From positions 16,645,181-16,709,180 of the forward strand of contig CM119268.1 in NCBI GenBank assembly GCA_051294375.1: DNA of 64,000 nucleotides. Direction: 5' to 3'. A program made the translations under genes and the position numbers. The DNA is from Paraspadella gotoi (Eukaryota; Chaetognatha). Positions 61,372-64,000 of this stretch are shown here, piece after piece. Below the pieces are notes generated by a model, which ran no database searches, had not been told where the DNA came from, and was given only the letters and a program-made list of their open reading frames with translations. Each line of letters begins with the position of its first letter. Positions within the stretch are counted from its first letter, which is position 1.

Positions 61372-62374
61372 GTTTAGTATTTTTCCATAAACTAGCAGTT
61401 AAATTAGTTAAACAGACGAATTTAGGTCCTCTTTAAAAAAAACATACTCTTAATTCGCCAGCCGAAGCTCTTCACTGTCTTCGACTGAAAACTTACAAGA
61501 AAAATATTTCGTTTCAACCGACAAACACTTTGAAAAACAAAACCACCCTTCATTCGATGCCCGTCTTTTCTTTTTTTCCTTTTTTGTGTATTTTTAAAAG
61601 TTATCTTGTTTTTTTTTTAAAGTTATATCTCATGCTAATAAAAAAATATGTTTTTTATACAGAAGATCACAATTTTACATCTGCAAGTAAATTTTAATTA
61701 ATGGCTGAAAAACCGAATGAAACAAAAGACAGTGTGACAATAGTTAGAGTTACTTCTACCGTAGTCTGTTTGGGTTTTTTACAATGCATTTTTTCTATTT
61801 TATTCTCCGCCTTTATATCTATTTTATTAATACATTGGTAAAAAATATGTAGTATACATATTTTCTGGACCGAATATTATTCAAGCAAGATTAGATGCTG
61901 CCTCGAAAAATAAAACAAACGCTTTTCTTTAAAACTGACATAGTCGTCTGTCTATATTCATTTAGTATTTTTCTAAAATTTCTGAAATTTAACTTGAAAT
62001 ATAAAGTCTGAAATTGAGTTCATTCTCTTGAATCTAAAACGGAGTTTTAAACCTTAGCCTTCGAACCTCGAAGAAACCAAGCGACAAGTCGATTCAACCA
62101 GCCCGGTTTTGAAAAAAAAAATAATTAGGAAACTGAATTGAATCGAAACGGCGAAAAGAAAAGAGAGACACAGACAGAAAATGAGAGAACTTTTTATCAC
62201 GAGAGACTTTTGACTTAAAATCGGGGAATCCATTAGAAAGATGTACAAAAACTCTGATTAGACAAATACAAAAAAAACAACATCGTTTCTTTTTTAACCG
62301 TTGACTGAGCGAATTCTTTTTCTTTCGCCGATTTAAAGACGGTCGGACTTTCGGTCGAAACTAACCTCGCCACC

Positions 62375-63946
62375 ATGGCGCTGACGACAATCCTTCTTTT
62401 CGTCCTCTTCCTCATCCTCCTCCTCTTCTTCGTCAAACGCCTCTCGCGGCCGAAATGCACGGTGCCCAAGGGACCGCGGGGTCACTGGTTGCTAGGCAAC
62501 ATGCGCGTCCCTTTCGAGCGTCACGCCGCCCTGATGCTGGAGTGGAAACGAGACTACGGGCCGATCTACGTGTACGACTTTGTGCCGACGATGGGGATGG
62601 TCGTCATCAACGACGTCGAGATGGCGAAGAAGTTCTTTGCCGATAAAGACTTCGCCGGGAGGGATGTGACGGAGACCGTGTTTAGGAGGTGAAGAAGATT
62701 AGATAGATTGAATTGATTGATTTGATTTAATTTATTGATTTGATTGAATTGATTGATTCGATTTAATTATATTGATTGAATTGATTTGTTTGATTGATTT
62801 AATTGAATTGATTGAATTGATTTATTGATTTAATTGAATTGATTAATTTGATTGAATTGATTAATTTGATTGAATTTCTTGATTCAATTGATTTAATGGA
62901 ATTGATTGAATTGATTGGTTTAATTAATTTGATTGATTTGTTAATTTTATTGAATTGATTGATTTGATTAAATTGATTGATTTGATTGAATTGATTGATA
63001 CGATTGATTTGATTGGTTTTATTGATTTGATTAGTTTGATTGATTTGATTGAATCGATTAAATTATTGTTCCATTGATTTATCGATTGGTTACACGATTT
63101 TGTTAATTTATTTAAATTTTAATGAATTTTTTTTTATTATTACTATAAATTATGGTAATAATCATACAATATTTAAGGTGCCTCAATCCAACCCTGGCCG
63201 GGATCGCTAATCAACCCTGGTCGCAGACGTGGCGGGATCTGCGCAAGTTCGTTATGTCGTCGTTGTCGTCTTTAGGATTCGGCCGATCACGGATGGAAAC
63301 GAAGGTCTTTTTCAAAAAAAAATTATTTGTGTAGTTCTTAGGAAATTATCACACTAATAAGTATGTACATAATGTATCGATGAACGAGTGGAATGAAAAT
63401 AGTGTGATAAGATTGAATCCTGATCGAGAATGATTTGTTTTTGTTTCGAGGCTGCAATGAGGAAATCCTTCGAAATTGTTGTTAAATATACAAAAATTAA
63501 AAGAAAATCGAATAATTTTTGTATTGGTTGTACCAATTTGGTAAAATGAAACACCTCTTCCAGGTCCTGGCCGAGGCGGACGCACTCGTCGACGCCATGC
63601 TCCGGACATCCGGCGAGGCCTTCGACCCGGGCGACTTGCTCCCCATCGCTATCAACAACGTGATCGCCAACGTGGTCTTTAGCTCGCGGACGGAGATCGG
63701 ACAAGCCTCGCGGACCTTCGATTGCGTGAAGACCTTTTCCGAGGGATTCCTCTACCTCTTCACCCAACCGGCTTACTTGTTCTTTCCGTTCTTGACGGAC
63801 GTCTACCGAACGAAGCCCCTTAAGAGGGTGTTGGACATGAAGGGGTTCATGGTGCAGTTCGTCGCCGAGTCCATCGCCTTTCACGAGGCGACCGTCGATC
63901 CGGATGAACCCAGGGATCTCGTCGATGTCATCGTCCTCGAACGAAG
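62375..63946 (+). CDS. Cytochrome P450, N-terminal part (continues past window)
   Basis: Predicted membrane-anchored monooxygenase. The start context GCCACCATGG is optimal. Exons: 62375-62688, 63178-63304, 63564-63946, with correct phases and a donor at 63947, so the gene continues beyond 64000. Residues 2-20 form a hydrophobic anchor, followed by a basic stop (VKRLSRPK) and the proline-rich hinge PKGPRGHWLLGNM. Then come DYGPIYVYDF, VINDVEMAKKFF, and a C-helix-like WSQTWRDLRKFVMSSL, which carries the WxxxR motif. The third exon covers helices D to G. This layout fits a microsomal P450 of the CYP2-like clan. The I-helix, ExxR and heme-Cys motif would lie outside the window, so activity cannot be judged. 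The first intron is almost entirely a (TTGATT)-type repeat starting about ten bases after the donor. Confidence 0.9.
62700..63075. repeat. (TTGATT/GAATTGATT)n intron filler
   Basis: Degenerate TTGATT and GAATTGATT units fill most of P450 intron 1, starting about 10 bases after the donor. Confidence 0.9.
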
Positions 63947-64000
63947 GTGAGATGAAAAACAAAACAAAACCAAAACAAAAAAAAACGTTACAAAAAAACA

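Larger units (their letters stand above)
57800..62374. other. Divergent spacer between myosin and P450 starts
   Basis: The two flanking genes point away from each other, so both promoters should lie here. It is AT-rich with two minisatellites, one gap and a (TC)n tract. The only coding hints are the three weak candidates listed separately. I found no convincing core promoter motif. Confidence 0.6.

Noticed and set aside
62054-62248. Minus-strand frame upstream of the P450
   Set aside because: Short and AT-rich, with no homology; likely promoter or 5' untranslated DNA.

Overview
This is a 64 kb piece of an animal nuclear genome, most likely from an invertebrate bilaterian. The genes have many introns with GT-AG borders and are metazoan types: a PX-PH phospholipase D, full-length ABCC transporters, a class II myosin head and a clan-2-like P450. 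Coding exons are mostly GC-rich, while introns and spacers are AT-rich and full of (GA)n/(TC)n tracts and other simple repeats. I cannot place the species. Two runs of exactly 10 N (37131-37140, 60945-60954) are scaffold gaps. Several exon frame breaks and near-copies that differ by one-base indels suggest a long-read assembly with residual errors.

Layout. 1079-31552 (+) is a phospholipase D gene that I could join through 21 exons from ATG to stop. Its introns hold most of the repeats. 32732-38337 (+) is a second, tandem PLD copy that lacks the N-terminal PX/PH exons and is interrupted by a gap. 39684-44512 and 45173-50585 (+) are two tandem ABCC (MRP-type) transporters with the same four-exon structure. 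52558-57799 (-) is a myosin II motor of 13 exons that stops after one IQ-like segment, with no rod. 57800-62374 is mostly non-coding, with three weak exon candidates. 62375-63946 (+) is the first part of a cytochrome P450 gene that runs off the window.

The genes do not form an operon. The arrangement reflects local tandem duplication (PLD x2, ABCC x2). The PLD and ABCC products are predicted to act at membranes, the P450 has an N-terminal membrane anchor, and the myosin is an actin motor.

Most notable: (1) tandem arrays that reiterate the 3' end of an exon together with its 5' splice site, in the PLD gene (14934-15290) and independently in the myosin gene (56880-57000); (2) a 611 bp foldback element with a perfect 8 bp target-site duplication (22187-22813); (3) two hammerhead-ribozyme-like cores, one inside a long inverted repeat; (4) two ~4.5 kb units with homologous ends but non-homologous, equal-length centres around the PLD PX exons; (5) a tail-less myosin.
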